A DNA stretch of 35,201 bases, taken from positions 1 through 35,201 of the forward strand of contig JANQEV010000018.1 of the NCBI GenBank assembly GCA_028278145.1, in the 5' to 3' direction. A program made the position numbers and the translations under genes. Shown piece by piece: positions 22,778 to 32,156 of the stretch. Below the pieces are notes generated by a model. It ran no database searches and was not told where the DNA came from. It saw only the letters and a program-made list of their open reading frames with translations. The DNA is from Chromatiales bacterium. GTDB taxonomy: Bacteria > Pseudomonadota > Gammaproteobacteria > Chromatiales > Chromatiaceae. Within the stretch, counting starts at the first letter, position 1. Every line of letters starts with the position of its first letter.

Positions 22778-25483
22778 ATGAATGACAACAAACCGTTTAT
22801 TCTGGTAGATGGCTCCTCCTACCTGTTTCGTGCCTATCACGCTTTACCACCGCTGACCAACTCTAAAGGCGAGCCCACCGGTGCAATCGTGGGGGTGCTG
22901 AATATGCTGCGGCGCCTGCTGGATGAGTACCAGCCTGAACATATGGCGGTGGTGTTTGATGCCCCCGGCGGCAGCTTCCGTAATCAGATCTACAGTGAAT
23001 ACAAGGCCAATAGACCCCCCATGCCGGATGACCTGCGGGATCAGATACAGCCTCTGCATGAGATCATTCAGGCCATGGGTCTACCCCTGCTGATAGAGAC
23101 CGGGGTAGAGGCAGATGATGTCATCGGTACCCTGGCACACCAGGCACAACAACAGGGGCTGGATACACTTATCTCCACTGGTGATAAGGATATGGCGCAG
23201 TTGGTGAATGAGCGGGTGACGCTGATAAACACCATGTCGGACAAGCTCACTGATCGGGATGGAGTGGTGGAAAAGTTCGGAGTGACGCCAGAGCAGATAA
23301 TCGACTACCTGGCCCTGGTGGGGGACAGCTCAGACAACATTCCGGGAGTGCCCAAGTGTGGGCCCAAGACCGCAGCCAAGTGGTTGGGGCAGTATGGTGA
23401 CCTGGACAATCTCATGGTCCATGCCAATGAGATCAAAGGTAAGGTGGGGGAGTACCTGCGTGATAGCCTGGAACAGTTACCCATGGCACGGGAGCTTGCC
23501 ACCATCAAGCTGGATGTGGAGCTGGATGTGGGAGTATCTGCGCTCAAGCCAACCGATGCCGACACCACAGCCCTGAGACAGCAGTACACCAGACTGGAAT
23601 CCAAGCGCATGCTCGATACCTTGGGTGAGTCGTCTGAGCAGGAACCCGAGCAGGAGACCCCAGAGCCGGTGCAGGGTGATTACCAGACCATTCTGGAACG
23701 GGATGAATTTGAGGCCTGGGTAGAGCGTCTGGAGCAGTCAGAACTGTTTGCCTTCGATACCGAGACCAACAGCCTGGACTACATGCAGGCGGAACTGGTG
23801 GGGCTATCATTTGCTATTGATCCCGGGGAGGCGGCCTACGTACCGGTGGCACATAACTATCCAGGAGTGCCGGAGCAGCTGGAACGGGTCTATGTGCTGG
23901 AGCGCCTCAAGCCGTTGTTGGAAGATCCCGCAAAATCCAAGGTGGGGCAGAACCTCAAGTATGACATGAGCGTGTTGGCCCGCTACGGAATTGAGATGCG
24001 GGGGATCGCCTTTGATACCATGCTGGAGTCCTATGTGCTGGACTCTACGGCCTCGCGCCATGATATGGATTCACTGGCCAGCAACTATCTTGAGCACACC
24101 ACCATTAAGTATGAAGAGGTGGCAGGCAAGGGCGCCAAGCAGATCAGCTTTGATCAGGTACCTTTGGAACAGGCGGCCCCCTATGCTGCAGAAGATGCTG
24201 ACATAACCCTGCGTCTGCACCAGCGTCTATGGCCTTCCCTGGAACAGGAGCCTGCGCTTACTGGAGTATTTCGGGAGTTAGAGATGCCACTGGTGCCGGT
24301 ATTGTCCCGCATGGAACGAATCGGGGTACAGGTGGATGGCGACATGCTGAAACGGCAGAGTCAGCGCTTTGCCGAGAAACTGCATGAACTGGAACAGCGT
24401 GCCTACGACATTGCCGGACGACCCTTCAATCTGGGTTCTCCCAAACAGATTGGCCAGATCTTCTTCGAGGAGCTGGAGATGCCGGTCATCTCCAAGACCC
24501 CCAAGGGGGCACCATCCACGGCGGAGTCAGTGCTGCAGGAGTTGGCAGAGCAGGAGTTTGAACTGCCGGCATTGATCCTGGAACACCGCGGCCTCAGTAA
24601 GCTCAAGTCCACCTATACCGACAAGCTGCCTCAGATGATGGACCAGGACAGTGGCCGTATTCACACCTCATACCACCAGGCGGTGGCTGCCACTGGCAGG
24701 CTTTCGTCTTCATCCCCCAATCTGCAGAACATCCCCATTCGTAGTGAAGAGGGGCGGTTGATACGCCAGGCCTTTGTTCCCGCAGATGGCTACCGTATGC
24801 TGGCGGCTGATTACTCCCAGATCGAGTTGCGCATCATGGCGCATCTATCCGGCGATGATGGGTTGTTAAATGCGTTTGCCAGCGGGGCCGATATTCATCG
24901 AGCCACGGCAGCAGAGGTGTTTGGGCAAGAGTTGGATGCAGTTACCGACGACCAGCGGCGTTCCGCCAAGGCCATCAACTTTGGGTTGATCTATGGCATG
25001 TCGGCCTTTGGTCTGGCGCGGCAGCTCAAGGTGGAACGCAGTGCGGCTCAAAACTACATAGACCTCTATTTCGACCGTTATCCCGGGGTGATGGAGTTTA
25101 TGGAGCGGACCCGGAAGGAGGCCCATGACAAAGGCTACGTGGAGACGGTATTTGGACGCCGTCTCTACCTGCCGGAAATAAATGCCAGGAACAAGCAGCG
25201 TCAGGCTGCGGCTGAGCGTACCGCCATCAATGCCCCCATGCAGGGGACGGCATCAGATATTATCAAGCGCGCCATGTTGGATGTGGATGGCTGGATACGG
25301 TCCGAAGCAGCGCCGGTGCGTATGATCATGCAGGTACATGATGAGCTGGTGTTTGAGGTGCGTGCTGATGAGCTTGAGTCTTCCAGTGAGCGTATTCGCA
25401 GCCATATGGAGAGTGCAGCTGAATTGAAGGTGCCCCTGCTGGTGGATGTTGGAATAGGGGATAACTGGGATGAGGCACACTAA
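22778..25483 (+). CDS. polA: DNA polymerase I
   Basis: A 901-residue polymerase with three intact domains. The 5' nuclease domain (1-290) has VDGSSYLFRAYHA, AVVFDAPGG and GVEADDVIGTLA. The proofreading domain (about 300-490) keeps its metal-site residues: D327 and E329 in DTET, and D473 in AEDAD, so 3'-5' exonuclease should be active, unlike in Taq. The polymerase domain has motif A DYSQIELR (678-685), motif B RRSAKAINFGLIYG (727-740) and motif C QVHDE (852-856). It repairs gaps and removes Okazaki primers. The downstream order polA, small RNA, then convergent engB matches the E. coli spf and Pseudomonas ersA locus. Confidence 0.98.
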   Translation: MNDNKPFILVDGSSYLFRAYHALPPLTNSKGEPTGAIVGVLNMLRRLLDEYQPEHMAVVFDAPGGSFRNQIYSEYKANRPPMPDDLRDQIQPLHEIIQAMGLPLLIETGVEADDVIGTLAHQAQQQGLDTLISTGDKDMAQLVNERVTLINTMSDKLTDRDGVVEKFGVTPEQIIDYLALVGDSSDNIPGVPKCGPKTAAKWLGQYGDLDNLMVHANEIKGKVGEYLRDSLEQLPMARELATIKLDVELDVGVSALKPTDADTTALRQQYTRLESKRMLDTLGESSEQEPEQETPEPVQGDYQTILERDEFEAWVERLEQSELFAFDTETNSLDYMQAELVGLSFAIDPGEAAYVPVAHNYPGVPEQLERVYVLERLKPLLEDPAKSKVGQNLKYDMSVLARYGIEMRGIAFDTMLESYVLDSTASRHDMDSLASNYLEHTTIKYEEVAGKGAKQISFDQVPLEQAAPYAAEDADITLRLHQRLWPSLEQEPALTGVFRELEMPLVPVLSRMERIGVQVDGDMLKRQSQRFAEKLHELEQRAYDIAGRPFNLGSPKQIGQIFFEELEMPVISKTPKGAPSTAESVLQELAEQEFELPALILEHRGLSKLKSTYTDKLPQMMDQDSGRIHTSYHQAVAATGRLSSSSPNLQNIPIRSEEGRLIRQAFVPADGYRMLAADYSQIELRIMAHLSGDDGLLNAFASGADIHRATAAEVFGQELDAVTDDQRRSAKAINFGLIYGMSAFGLARQLKVERSAAQNYIDLYFDRYPGVMEFMERTRKEAHDKGYVETVFGRRLYLPEINARNKQRQAAAERTAINAPMQGTASDIIKRAMLDVDGWIRSEAAPVRMIMQVHDELVFEVRADELESSSERIRSHMESAAELKVPLLVDVGIGDNWDEAH

Positions 25484-25517
25484 CTGGGGTGTATCCCAAA
25501 AACTCAACACGCAGACC

Positions 25518-25597
25518 GTAGGCCAGAATAAGCACTAGCGTTTCTGGCGGAAACTCCACGATGTGCTGCCAGGAACGCCGCGCTTATCCCGGCCTAC
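25518..25597. repeat. REP-like 80-bp palindrome
   Basis: GTAGGCCAGAATAAGC (25518-25533) pairs with GCTTATCCCGGCCTAC (25582-25597), with two mismatches in 16. An inner pair, GCGTTTCTGGC (25538-25548) and GCCAGGAACGC (25568-25578), has one mismatch. The arm begins with GTAG, the tetranucleotide used by REP-associated (RAYT) transposases. It sits right after polA. Copies elsewhere cannot be checked here. Confidence 0.65.
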
Positions 25598-25641
25598 ATA
25601 TCTAGTTAAATCAGTGTGTTATGCATGGTAGTGAAACTGGT

Positions 25642-25669
25642 GGAACTTTTATTGGGCCGGGTAGTCACA
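25642..25669 (+). promoter_or_regulatory. Sigma-E/AlgU-type promoter of the small RNA
   Basis: GGAACTT (25642-25648) is a perfect -35 box for RpoE-class sigma factors and is followed by the usual T-rich bases. After exactly 16 nt comes TCACA (25665-25669), 4 of 5 matching the TCTGA/TCAAA -10. The start site would be near 25675. Confidence 0.72.
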
Positions 25670-25674
25670 GGGGT

Positions 25675-25794
25675 ATGCGCTGAGAAGCGCCGGGTCATCT
25701 TTCCCCAGGTGGCCCGTTTGCCCGGCATCCCCAGCTGGGCCATCTGATCCCGGTCGCCTTCCCTCCCCTTTAGGGACCGGGGTCTTCTTTTTTT
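25675..25794 (+). ncRNA. Probable sigma-E-dependent small RNA at the Spot 42/ErsA locus
   Basis: About 120 nt from a sigma-E-type promoter to an intrinsic terminator, with no plausible reading frame. Predicted structure: a 5' hairpin GCGC-tgagaa-GCGC (25677-25690), a central 9-bp stem AGGTGGCCC (25707-25715) / GGGCCATCT (25737-25745) with one G-U pair, and the terminator stem. The terminator loop displays a pyrimidine run CTTCCCTCCCC (about 25758-25768) that could pair with Shine-Dalgarno regions. It lies between convergent polA and engB, where E. coli has spf and Pseudomonas has the sigma-22-dependent ersA. Locus and promoter type argue for an ErsA-like RNA; sequence homology has not been tested. 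Confidence 0.75.
25746..25794 (+). terminator. Rho-independent terminator of the small RNA
   Basis: GATCCCGGTC (25746-25755) pairs with GACCGGGGTC (25775-25784) with one G-U pair, followed by TTCTTTTTTT (25785-25794). Confidence 0.88.
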
Positions 25795-25869
25795 CGCAGG
25801 ATAATATTCAGTTTAATCAAGCACATAGCCTGCTGTAATCCAGGTGTTTAGGAATTAAACGAATATAGG

Positions 25870-26478
25870 CTAAGATTTTTCCGGTATTTCGAGCCACTGG
25901 TCCAGGACCTCATGAGCCTGATCTATACCCTGGCGTTTCAGGGCGGAAAACAGCTGTACGCTAACCATATCTCCAAGGGGATATATCTCGCGTTGAATCT
26001 TTTGCAGGCTGGCTGCGGCTGCACCACGGCCCAGTTTGTCTGCCTTGGTGAGCAGGATATGTACCGGACGGCCGATCTGGGTACTCCATTCCAGCATCTG
26101 GCGGTCAAACTCCTTCATGGGGTGTCTCACGTCTACCAGCAGGATCACGCCACGTAGGGAGAGGCGATTTTCCAGATAGTCCGCCAGTGCTCCCTGCCAC
26201 TGCAGTTTTACCTGTTCTGACACCTTGGCGAAGCCGTAACCAGGCAGATCCACCAGGCGACGTTGCTCATCCACAGAAAAGAAATTCAATAGTTGGGTAC
26301 GTCCCGGGGTCTTACTGGTGCGGGCCAGGGACTTCTGTTGGCACAGGGTGTTGAGGGCGCTGGATTTGCCGGCGTTGGAGCGACCGGCGAATGCTACCTC
26401 CCAGCCGTCATCCGGTGGAGTCTGGGATAGCTTGGCGGCACTGACCAAAAATCTGGTTTGGTGGTAAACAGGGTTCAT
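25870..26478 (-). CDS. engB: Ribosome-biogenesis GTPase EngB (YihA/YsxC)
   Basis: A 202-residue small GTPase needed for assembly of the large ribosomal subunit. G1 is GRSNAGKSS (32-40), G3 [10 protein letters not shown], and G4 TKAD in [11 protein letters not shown]. The length matches EngB proteins, which are little more than the G domain. It is convergent with polA and the small RNA and is the last gene after the metallophosphoesterase and moaC on the minus strand. No strong Shine-Dalgarno is seen before ATG 26478, where the N-terminus [13 protein letters not shown] fits the family. Confidence 0.96.
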   Translation of the reverse strand: MNPVYHQTRFLVSAAKLSQTPPDDGWEVAFAGRSNAGKSSALNTLCQQKSLARTSKTPGRTQLLNFFSVDEQRRLVDLPGYGFAKVSEQVKLQWQGALADYLENRLSLRGVILLVDVRHPMKEFDRQMLEWSTQIGRPVHILLTKADKLGRGAAAASLQKIQREIYPLGDMVSVQLFSALKRQGIDQAHEVLDQWLEIPEKS

Positions 26479-26487
26479 GGAGTTATC

Positions 26488-26560
26488 TAACCGCTAAGAA
26501 CGCAAAGTGGATAGTATGAAATTATATCTTGCTTAGGGTTCTTGGCGTACTTTGCGGTTA
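26488..26560. repeat. Inverted repeat in the moaC-engB gap
   Basis: TAACCGCTAAGAACGC (26488-26503) pairs with GCGTACTTTGCGGTTA (26545-26560), 14 of 16 positions. The core resembles the widespread 'CGCAAAG / CTTTGCG' intergenic repeat of many proteobacteria. In the minus-strand transcript it would form a long hairpin just ahead of engB. Confidence 0.55.
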
Positions 26561-26579
26561 AGTCTTTATGAAACAAATC

Positions 26580-27056
26580 CTATTCTCTAATCCAGTGCCC
26601 GGACTTGCCGCCGGATTTTTCCAACAGTTGTACCTGCTCGATACACATGCCCCGGTCTACTGCCTTACACATATCGTAGATGGTAAGCAGGGCTACCTGG
26701 GTGGCGCACAGGGCCTCCATCTCTACACCGGTCTGTCCCACTGATTTAACTGTGGAGCGACACTTTACGCTGGAGCTGGCTGGGTCGGCTTCCAGATCTA
26801 CATTGACGTTGGTGATACTCAGGGGGTGACACAGTGGTACCAGGTCAGAGGTCTTCTTGGCAGCCATGATGCCGGCCACCCTTGCAATGCCCAGTACATC
26901 GCCTTTTTTGTGGTTGCCCTGCATGATCAGATCCAGGGTAGCTGGCTCCATGCGGATGAAGCCTGAGGTTACTGCGACTCGTTCAGTGCTGTCCTTGGCG
27001 CCCACATCCACCATATGGGCCTCACCGGATTGATTGAAGTGGGTAAGTTTGCTCAT
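26580..27056 (-). CDS. moaC: Cyclic pyranopterin monophosphate synthase MoaC
   Basis: A 158-residue enzyme of molybdenum cofactor synthesis, which converts the MoaA product to cyclic pyranopterin monophosphate. Conserved blocks are present: [41 protein letters not shown] and YDMCKAVD, including the lysines and histidine of the active site. The length is normal (about 160). It begins 11 bp after the metallophosphoesterase stop. No other moa gene is in the window, so the pathway is split. Confidence 0.96.
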   Translation of the reverse strand: MSKLTHFNQSGEAHMVDVGAKDSTERVAVTSGFIRMEPATLDLIMQGNHKKGDVLGIARVAGIMAAKKTSDLVPLCHPLSITNVNVDLEADPASSSVKCRSTVKSVGQTGVEMEALCATQVALLTIYDMCKAVDRGMCIEQVQLLEKSGGKSGHWIRE

Positions 27057-27067
27057 GTTAACAGGCC

Positions 27068-27640
27068 TTAGTGTGATGGCTGAATATACTCTTCGGCCTC
27101 AGGTGGTGGTGCATCCTTCTCGATGCTCTTGGAGATCTCAAACCTTTCTGTCTCCATGGTATCCAGGTCTACCATCACATAGGTGGCCGGGGCGCTACCC
27201 ACACCGCCGATTGTACCTGGATTGATCATCAGAGTATGGCTGTCCTTAATGTTTGGTATCGACTCCTCTTTGTAGTTGTGGGAGTGGCCGCAACATACCA
27301 GGTCCCAGTCTCCGGTAGTGGCCATGGCGTAACCATAGTGTGGGTAGTGGACCATAAATATACGCCTGCCGGCCAGGGTCAGCTTGGCGTCCATCCCGTG
27401 GTATTCGATTACGTTGTTGGGTCTGGTGGCCATCTGACCCAGGGTATATAGATCACCAGTGTTGTTGCCATGAATGGCATGCACTGGGATACCGTACTTG
27501 TTCAGACACTTCAGGGTGCTGGGAGCTACCACATCACCACAGTGCAGTATCACCTCAGCACCTTTCTCTTTGGCTTCAGCGGCAGCTGCATCCAGTAATG
27601 GGATGTGGTCGTGGCTATCAGAGAGAATACAAATCTTCAT
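27068..27640 (-). CDS. YfcE/MJ0936-type metallophosphoesterase
   Basis: A 190-residue phosphodiesterase-like protein with two-metal calcineurin-fold ligands: D8 and H10 (SDSHDH), D36 (HCGDVV), N59 in GNN, H98 (MVHYPH), and H119 and H121 (GHSH). Related enzymes (YfcE, MJ0936) hydrolyse model phosphodiesters; natural substrates are unclear. The C-terminal 20 residues ([16 protein letters not shown] end) are an extra polar tail. No signal peptide, so cytosolic. First gene of a likely unit with moaC (11-bp gap) and engB. Confidence 0.9.
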   Translation of the reverse strand: MKICILSDSHDHIPLLDAAAAEAKEKGAEVILHCGDVVAPSTLKCLNKYGIPVHAIHGNNTGDLYTLGQMATRPNNVIEYHGMDAKLTLAGRRIFMVHYPHYGYAMATTGDWDLVCCGHSHNYKEESIPNIKDSHTLMINPGTIGGVGSAPATYVMVDLDTMETERFEISKSIEKDAPPPEAEEYIQPSH

Positions 27641-27838
27641 AGTAAATATTCGTAGTACCTAGTTAGTCAGCGCAAATTATTGACCAGTCCTGCAATCGGA
27701 CTGACTACCTTGATATGGAATTATACTAGTGTCTGTCTGGATATGGCGCTTTTTTTCTTTATACCCCTATCCTTGTAAGCTGCTTGTTTTTATTACTGTA
27801 ATTACCCTTGGAATGGTGTGGTAAGAGGGTGGTTGGAT

Positions 27839-27877
27839 ATTCAGGGAGTAACTGATTAACCCAGAAACTCCCTGAAT
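27839..27877 (-). terminator. Stem-loop downstream of ppa
   Basis: ATTCAGGGAGT (27839-27849) and ACTCCCTGAAT (27867-27877) are perfect 11-bp arms with a 17-nt loop, starting 15 nt after the ppa stop codon. There is no U-tract in the minus-strand transcript, so it may stabilise the mRNA end and not terminate by itself. Confidence 0.5.
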
Positions 27878-27892
27878 AGGTTTGGTGGCAAG

Positions 27893-28441
27893 CTAGAAGT
27901 TTGGTCTCTCCGGGGCATTTTTAAACATCTCAATGCTGTCCAAGATCTCCTGTTTTGCCTCATCTATGCCATACCAGCCCTCAACTCTGACCCACTTACC
28001 TTCATCCAGGTCCTTGTAGTGTTCGAAAAAGTGGGCGATCTGTTCCAGGGTGATCTCTGGTATATCCCTGAAATCGCTTACTTTTCTGAAGTGTTTGGAC
28101 ATCCGGTCCAGAGGTACGGCCAGGACCTTGGCGTCATCTCCAGACTCATCTGTCATCTTGAGTACGCCGATGGGTCGGCACTGGATAACAGAACCTGGGA
28201 TCAGGGCGTAGGTGGTAAGTACCAGCACATCCACTGGATCTCCATCTTTGGACAGGGTATGGGGGACATATCCATAGTTGCAGGGGTAATGCATGGCGGT
28301 GTTCATGAACCGGTCTACAAACATGGCGCCGGTCTCTTTGTCTAACTCATATTTTACTGGTTCTGCGTGGGCGGGTATTTCGATGACTACATTGATTTCA
28401 TTGGGGGCATTTTTGCCCTCGGTAACCTTATCTAAATTCAT
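27893..28441 (-). CDS. ppa: Soluble inorganic pyrophosphatase, family I
   Basis: A 182-residue enzyme that hydrolyses PPi to phosphate in the cytosol. The family I signature [10 protein letters not shown] is present, with further active-site residues in [15 protein letters not shown] and [10 protein letters not shown]. Length is typical (about 175-180). It lies downstream of hppA on the same strand, after a strong terminator, so it probably has its own promoter in 28442-28572 or depends on read-through. Having it beside a PPi-using kinase and a PPi-driven pump means PPi can be burned as well as harvested, so expression balance matters. Confidence 0.96.
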   Translation of the reverse strand: MNLDKVTEGKNAPNEINVVIEIPAHAEPVKYELDKETGAMFVDRFMNTAMHYPCNYGYVPHTLSKDGDPVDVLVLTTYALIPGSVIQCRPIGVLKMTDESGDDAKVLAVPLDRMSKHFRKVSDFRDIPEITLEQIAHFFEHYKDLDEGKWVRVEGWYGIDEAKQEILDSIEMFKNAPERPNF

Positions 28442-28454
28442 AATAAAATCTCAC

Positions 28455-28488
28455 AAAAAAAAGAAGGCCGGTATAAACCGGCCTTCTT
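28455..28488 (-). terminator. Rho-independent terminator of hppA
   Basis: AAGAAGGCCGGT (28461-28472) and ACCGGCCTTCTT (28477-28488) are perfect 12-bp arms with a 4-nt loop. On the minus strand the hairpin is followed by eight T, the usual intrinsic terminator for genes reading leftward. Confidence 0.9.
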
Positions 28489-28496
28489 GGTATAAC

Positions 28497-28566
28497 AAAC
28501 TGATTTATCAGTACCGGGTTGCAGGGAGAGTATAGCTCCTGGGACGCCCCGGTACTAAATCAGTTT
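28497..28566 (-). other. Long stem-loop right after the hppA stop codon
   Basis: AAACTGATTT (28497-28506) pairs with AAATCAGTTT (28557-28566), then AGTACCGGG (28510-28518) pairs with CCCGGTACT (28548-28556), 19 pairs with a 3-nt bulge. It lies between the hppA stop and the true terminator, and could be an mRNA-stabilising or processing structure. Confidence 0.6.
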
Positions 28567-28572
28567 TTAAGA

Positions 28573-30609
28573 TTACAACAGGGGCACAATCAGCAGTGCC
28601 ACAATGTTGATGATCTTGATCAGCGGGTTAACCGCAGGACCAGCAGTATCTTTGTACGGGTCGCCTACGGTGTCACCGGTTACTGCCGCCTTGTGGGCGT
28701 CAGAACCTTTGCCGCCGAAGTTGCCGTCCTCGATGTACTTCTTGGCGTTATCCCATGCGCCACCACCGGTGGTCATGGAGATGGCCACGAACAGGCCGGT
28801 AACGATGGTGCCGATCAGCAGGCCACCCAGGGCCTGGGCGCCGAGCAGCAGGCCAACGGCCAGTGGTACTGCGATTGGCAGCAGAGACGGGATGATCATC
28901 TCTTTGATAGCGGCCTTGGTCAGCATGTCTACGGCGTTACCATAGTCAGGCTTCTCGCTGTGGTCCATGATGCCTGGCTTCTCTTTGAACTGGCGACGTA
29001 CCTCGTTCACGATGCCGCCAGCGGCTCGGCCAACGGCCTCCATTGCCATGGCGCCAAACAGGAATGGTACCAGGCCACCGATGAACAGGCCGATCAGAAC
29101 CATGTGGTTGGAGAGGTCAAAAGAGGTGGTGCCACCGGTGATCTTCTCCAGGCTGTGGGTGTAGTCAGCGAACAGTACCAGGGCGGCCAGACCGGCAGAG
29201 CCGATAGCGTAACCCTTGGTTACGGCCTTGGTGGTGTTACCTACTGCATCCAGTGGATCGGTGATGTTGCGGATCTTCTCGTCCAACTCGGCCATCTCGG
29301 CGATACCACCGGCGTTGTCGGTGATGGGACCGTAGGCGTCCAGGGCCACGATGATACCGGTCATGGAGAGCATGGCGGTAGCAGCGATAGCGATGCCATA
29401 GAGGCCAGCCAGTTCGAAGGCACCCCAGATGGAGGCGCAGATGATGAGTACTGGAGCAGCGGTGGACTTCATGGAGACGCCCAGGCCGGCAATTACGTTG
29501 GTACCGTCACCGGTGGTGGAGGCCTCAGCAATGTGACGCACTGGAGCGAACTCGGTAGCAGTGTAGTACTCGGTGATTACCACCATGGCAGCGGTCAGCG
29601 CCAGGCCGATCAGGGAGCAGTAGAACAGAGCCATAACCGGATTTGCTACGCCCGCGATGGTGATGCTACCCATCATGAAGTCGGTGACAAAGTAGAAGGC
29701 CACTGCGGCGATCAGGCCGGCGACGATCAGACCCTTGTACAGGGCGATCATGATCTTGGTGTCACCCTCTTTAGCCTTAACGAAGTAGGTGCCGATTACA
29801 GAGGCGATGATGGATACGCCACCCAGTACCAGCGGATAGATGATGGCAGCGTTGCCATCACCGGTTACCATCAGGCTGCCCAGCAGCATGGTGGCGACCA
29901 CTGTTACAGCATAGGTCTCGAACAGGTCTGCGGCCATACCAGCACAGTCACCAACGTTGTCACCCACGTTATCAGCGATTACCGCTGGGTTACGTGGGTC
30001 ATCCTCGGGGATGCCGGCCTCAACCTTACCTACGATGTCAGCGCCAACATCCGCACCCTTGGTGAAGATGCCGCCACCCAGTCGGGCGAAGATGGAGATC
30101 AGAGAGCCACCGAAAGCCAGGCCAACCAAAGCGTGCAGGGCATCTGCATCTGAAACACCCATCATATTTAGGATGGCGTAGTATCCGGCCACACCCAGCA
30201 GGCCCAGTCCAACTACCAGCATGCCGGTGATGGCACCGCCGCGGAAGGCGACCTGCAGCGCAGCGTTGAGGCCCTGATGGGCAGCTTCAGCGGTACGCAG
30301 GTTGGAACGAACCGATATGTTCATGCCGATGTAACCAGCGGCTCCGGACATGATGGCGCCGATGGCGAAGCCGATAGCAGTGGTGGTGCTCAGGCCAATC
30401 CAGAGTACGACCAGCATTACCACGCCGACGATGCCGATGGTGGTGTACTGACGATTCAGGTAGGCGCTGGCGCCTTCCTGTACGGCACCAGCAATCTCAC
30501 GCATTCTTTCGTTGCCTTCCGGCTGCCCAAGGATCCATTTCACGGAAACGAATCCATATACCAAGGCAGCTGCTGCGCAGACCAAGGCAAATATCAGTTC
30601 AGGGGACAT
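28573..30609 (-). CDS. hppA: K+-independent proton-pumping membrane pyrophosphatase
   Basis: A 678-residue, about 16-helix inner-membrane pump that uses PPi hydrolysis to move H+. The PPi-binding motif [11 protein letters not shown] lies at 185-195, followed by DNVGDNVGD (213-221); a second acidic cluster [12 protein letters not shown] is at 424-435. The residue after GNTT (457-460) is K461, the mark of the potassium-independent subfamily, whose known members pump protons; K+-dependent members have alanine there. GGAG lies 9 nt before the ATG. It lies directly downstream of the PPi-dependent phosphofructokinase gene, an arrangement described in sulfur-oxidising symbionts. The pump could also run in reverse to make PPi. 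Confidence 0.97.
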   Translation of the reverse strand: MSPELIFALVCAAAALVYGFVSVKWILGQPEGNERMREIAGAVQEGASAYLNRQYTTIGIVGVVMLVVLWIGLSTTTAIGFAIGAIMSGAAGYIGMNISVRSNLRTAEAAHQGLNAALQVAFRGGAITGMLVVGLGLLGVAGYYAILNMMGVSDADALHALVGLAFGGSLISIFARLGGGIFTKGADVGADIVGKVEAGIPEDDPRNPAVIADNVGDNVGDCAGMAADLFETYAVTVVATMLLGSLMVTGDGNAAIIYPLVLGGVSIIASVIGTYFVKAKEGDTKIMIALYKGLIVAGLIAAVAFYFVTDFMMGSITIAGVANPVMALFYCSLIGLALTAAMVVITEYYTATEFAPVRHIAEASTTGDGTNVIAGLGVSMKSTAAPVLIICASIWGAFELAGLYGIAIAATAMLSMTGIIVALDAYGPITDNAGGIAEMAELDEKIRNITDPLDAVGNTTKAVTKGYAIGSAGLAALVLFADYTHSLEKITGGTTSFDLSNHMVLIGLFIGGLVPFLFGAMAMEAVGRAAGGIVNEVRRQFKEKPGIMDHSEKPDYGNAVDMLTKAAIKEMIIPSLLPIAVPLAVGLLLGAQALGGLLIGTIVTGLFVAISMTTGGGAWDNAKKYIEDGNFGGKGSDAHKAAVTGDTVGDPYKDTAGPAVNPLIKIINIVALLIVPLL

Positions 30610-30788
30610 CGCATATTCTCCTAAGTTCTAGTTTTTAAAGTAATTTCAGTATTCCAATAGTTATTTCGTGTTGTATGTTTTTCGTATGTTCCAACAAGTA
30701 CAGTCTGTGACTTACACGTTTACAGGGCCGTTCTGGGGCCAGCCAGCCCTTCGCAAAGACTGGAATTCACGGCGGTAAGTTACACAGG

Positions 30789-30813
30789 AATCGGGGTCTC
30801 CCCCACCCCAATT
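30789..30813 (-). other. Stem-loop downstream of pfp
   Basis: AATCGGGGT (30789-30797) and ACCCCAATT (30805-30813) pair with one mismatch, 16 nt after the pfp stop. No U-tract follows. The remaining 180 bp up to hppA contain the hppA leader; I see no riboswitch there that I can support. Confidence 0.35.
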
Positions 30814-30828
30814 TATCTCCCCAGATTG

Positions 30829-32091
30829 CTACGGCTCGAAATTATCTGCTAATTTCCTTGGCACCACAACATTTTTTAATGTTATGTATTGTGGGAGGCC
30901 GCGTTCATAGGGTGGATAGTCCTCCCCCTGAATCAGAGGCAGCAGATAATCTCTGCCGGCCTGGGTGATTCCAAAACCGTCCTCCGTTATATACTCTGCC
31001 GGCATCATCTTCTCTACATTTGCCACCTCGGACAGGTCTGCCTCCTGGATCTCCCAGCTATACGGATCGTTGGAGGTGCGGATAATGGCTGGCATTATGG
31101 CGTTTTTGCCCGCAAGAGCCATTTCAACAGCAGCCTTGCCCACAGCATAGGCTTGTTCCACATCGGTTTTTGATGCCAGATGACGTGCGGCACGTTGCAG
31201 GTAATCAGCAACGCCCCAGTGATATTTATATCCCAGGTTGTCCTTGATCATATTTGCCACCACCGGGGCGGCACCACCCAACTGGGCATGGCCAAAGGCA
31301 TCTCTGGTGCCCTGTTCCGCCAGGAAACGGCCATCAGGCCAGTGTGCTCCCTCTGAGACCACCACGATTACATAACCGTACTGCTCAACCTTCTGTTTAC
31401 ATCTGGAGAGGAACTCCTCCTGGTTAAACTCCACCTCAGGGAACAGTATCAGGATAGGAATATCATTGTTTTCATCTGCGGCCAGACCGCCAGCAGCGGC
31501 AATCCAGCCGGCATGGCGTCCCATTACTTCAAGTACAAACACCTTGGTGGAGGTGCGGGCCATGGAGCGAACGTCGTAACTGGCCTCTCGGGTGGAGACG
31601 GCAATATATTTGGCTACAGAACCGAAACCAGGACAGTTGTCGGTAATGGGCAGATCATTATCCACGGTCTTGGGAATATGGATGGCCTGGATCGGGTAAC
31701 CCATGGTGGCAGACAGCTGGGATACCTTGTGGCAGGTATCGGCTGAGTCGCCACCGCCGTTATAAAAGAAGTATCCAATATTGTGGGCCTTGAAAACCTC
31801 AATCAGGCGATCGTATTCGCGTTTGTTCTCCTCCAGCCCCTTCAGCTTGAAGCGGCAGGAGCCAAAGGCCCCGGAGGGTGTGTGGCGCAGGGCGGCGATT
31901 GCGGCATCGCTCTCAGCCCCGGTATCAATCAGATCCTCTGTCAGGGCGCCGATTATGCCGTTTTTCCCTGCAAATACGGTCCCGATCTGGTCACTATGTT
32001 TGCGTGCGGCCTCAATCACTCCACAGGCAGAGGTGTTGATGACCGCGGTTACCCCTCCGGACTGGGCATAGAAGGCGTTTTTAATGCTCAT
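30829..32091 (-). CDS. pfp: PPi-dependent 6-phosphofructokinase
   Basis: A 420-residue phosphofructokinase of the PPi type. The donor site reads NGGGDS with D115 where ATP enzymes have glycine, and the catalytic loop is PKTVDND (140-146) with K141; both changes are known determinants of PPi use. The sugar-phosphate site includes MGRHAGW. The reaction is reversible: in autotrophs it can work as fructose-1,6-bisphosphatase and produce PPi, and related enzymes in methanotrophs also act on sedoheptulose-7-phosphate. GGGAG lies 6 nt before ATG. hppA and ppa follow on the same strand, which supports coupling of Calvin-cycle PPi to proton pumping; this coupling is inference. Confidence 0.95.
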   Translation of the reverse strand: MSIKNAFYAQSGGVTAVINTSACGVIEAARKHSDQIGTVFAGKNGIIGALTEDLIDTGAESDAAIAALRHTPSGAFGSCRFKLKGLEENKREYDRLIEVFKAHNIGYFFYNGGGDSADTCHKVSQLSATMGYPIQAIHIPKTVDNDLPITDNCPGFGSVAKYIAVSTREASYDVRSMARTSTKVFVLEVMGRHAGWIAAAGGLAADENNDIPILILFPEVEFNQEEFLSRCKQKVEQYGYVIVVVSEGAHWPDGRFLAEQGTRDAFGHAQLGGAAPVVANMIKDNLGYKYHWGVADYLQRAARHLASKTDVEQAYAVGKAAVEMALAGKNAIMPAIIRTSNDPYSWEIQEADLSEVANVEKMMPAEYITEDGFGITQAGRDYLLPLIQGEDYPPYERGLPQYITLKNVVVPRKLADNFEP

Positions 32092-32156
32092 TTTTGCTCC
32101 CTAAGGAAATATACATATTGCGCAAACATAATTTAATCATTGAATTGTTACAGGAC

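Noticed and set aside
28519-30153. A 544-codon open frame antisense to hppA
   Set aside because: It is a mirror of hppA's codon pattern, rich in Gly, Asp, Gln and Val with no domain; hppA itself has every family motif.
30610-30828. Possible riboswitch in the hppA leader
   Set aside because: Checked by eye for a cyclic-di-GMP (GEMM) type core; the required conserved blocks are absent.
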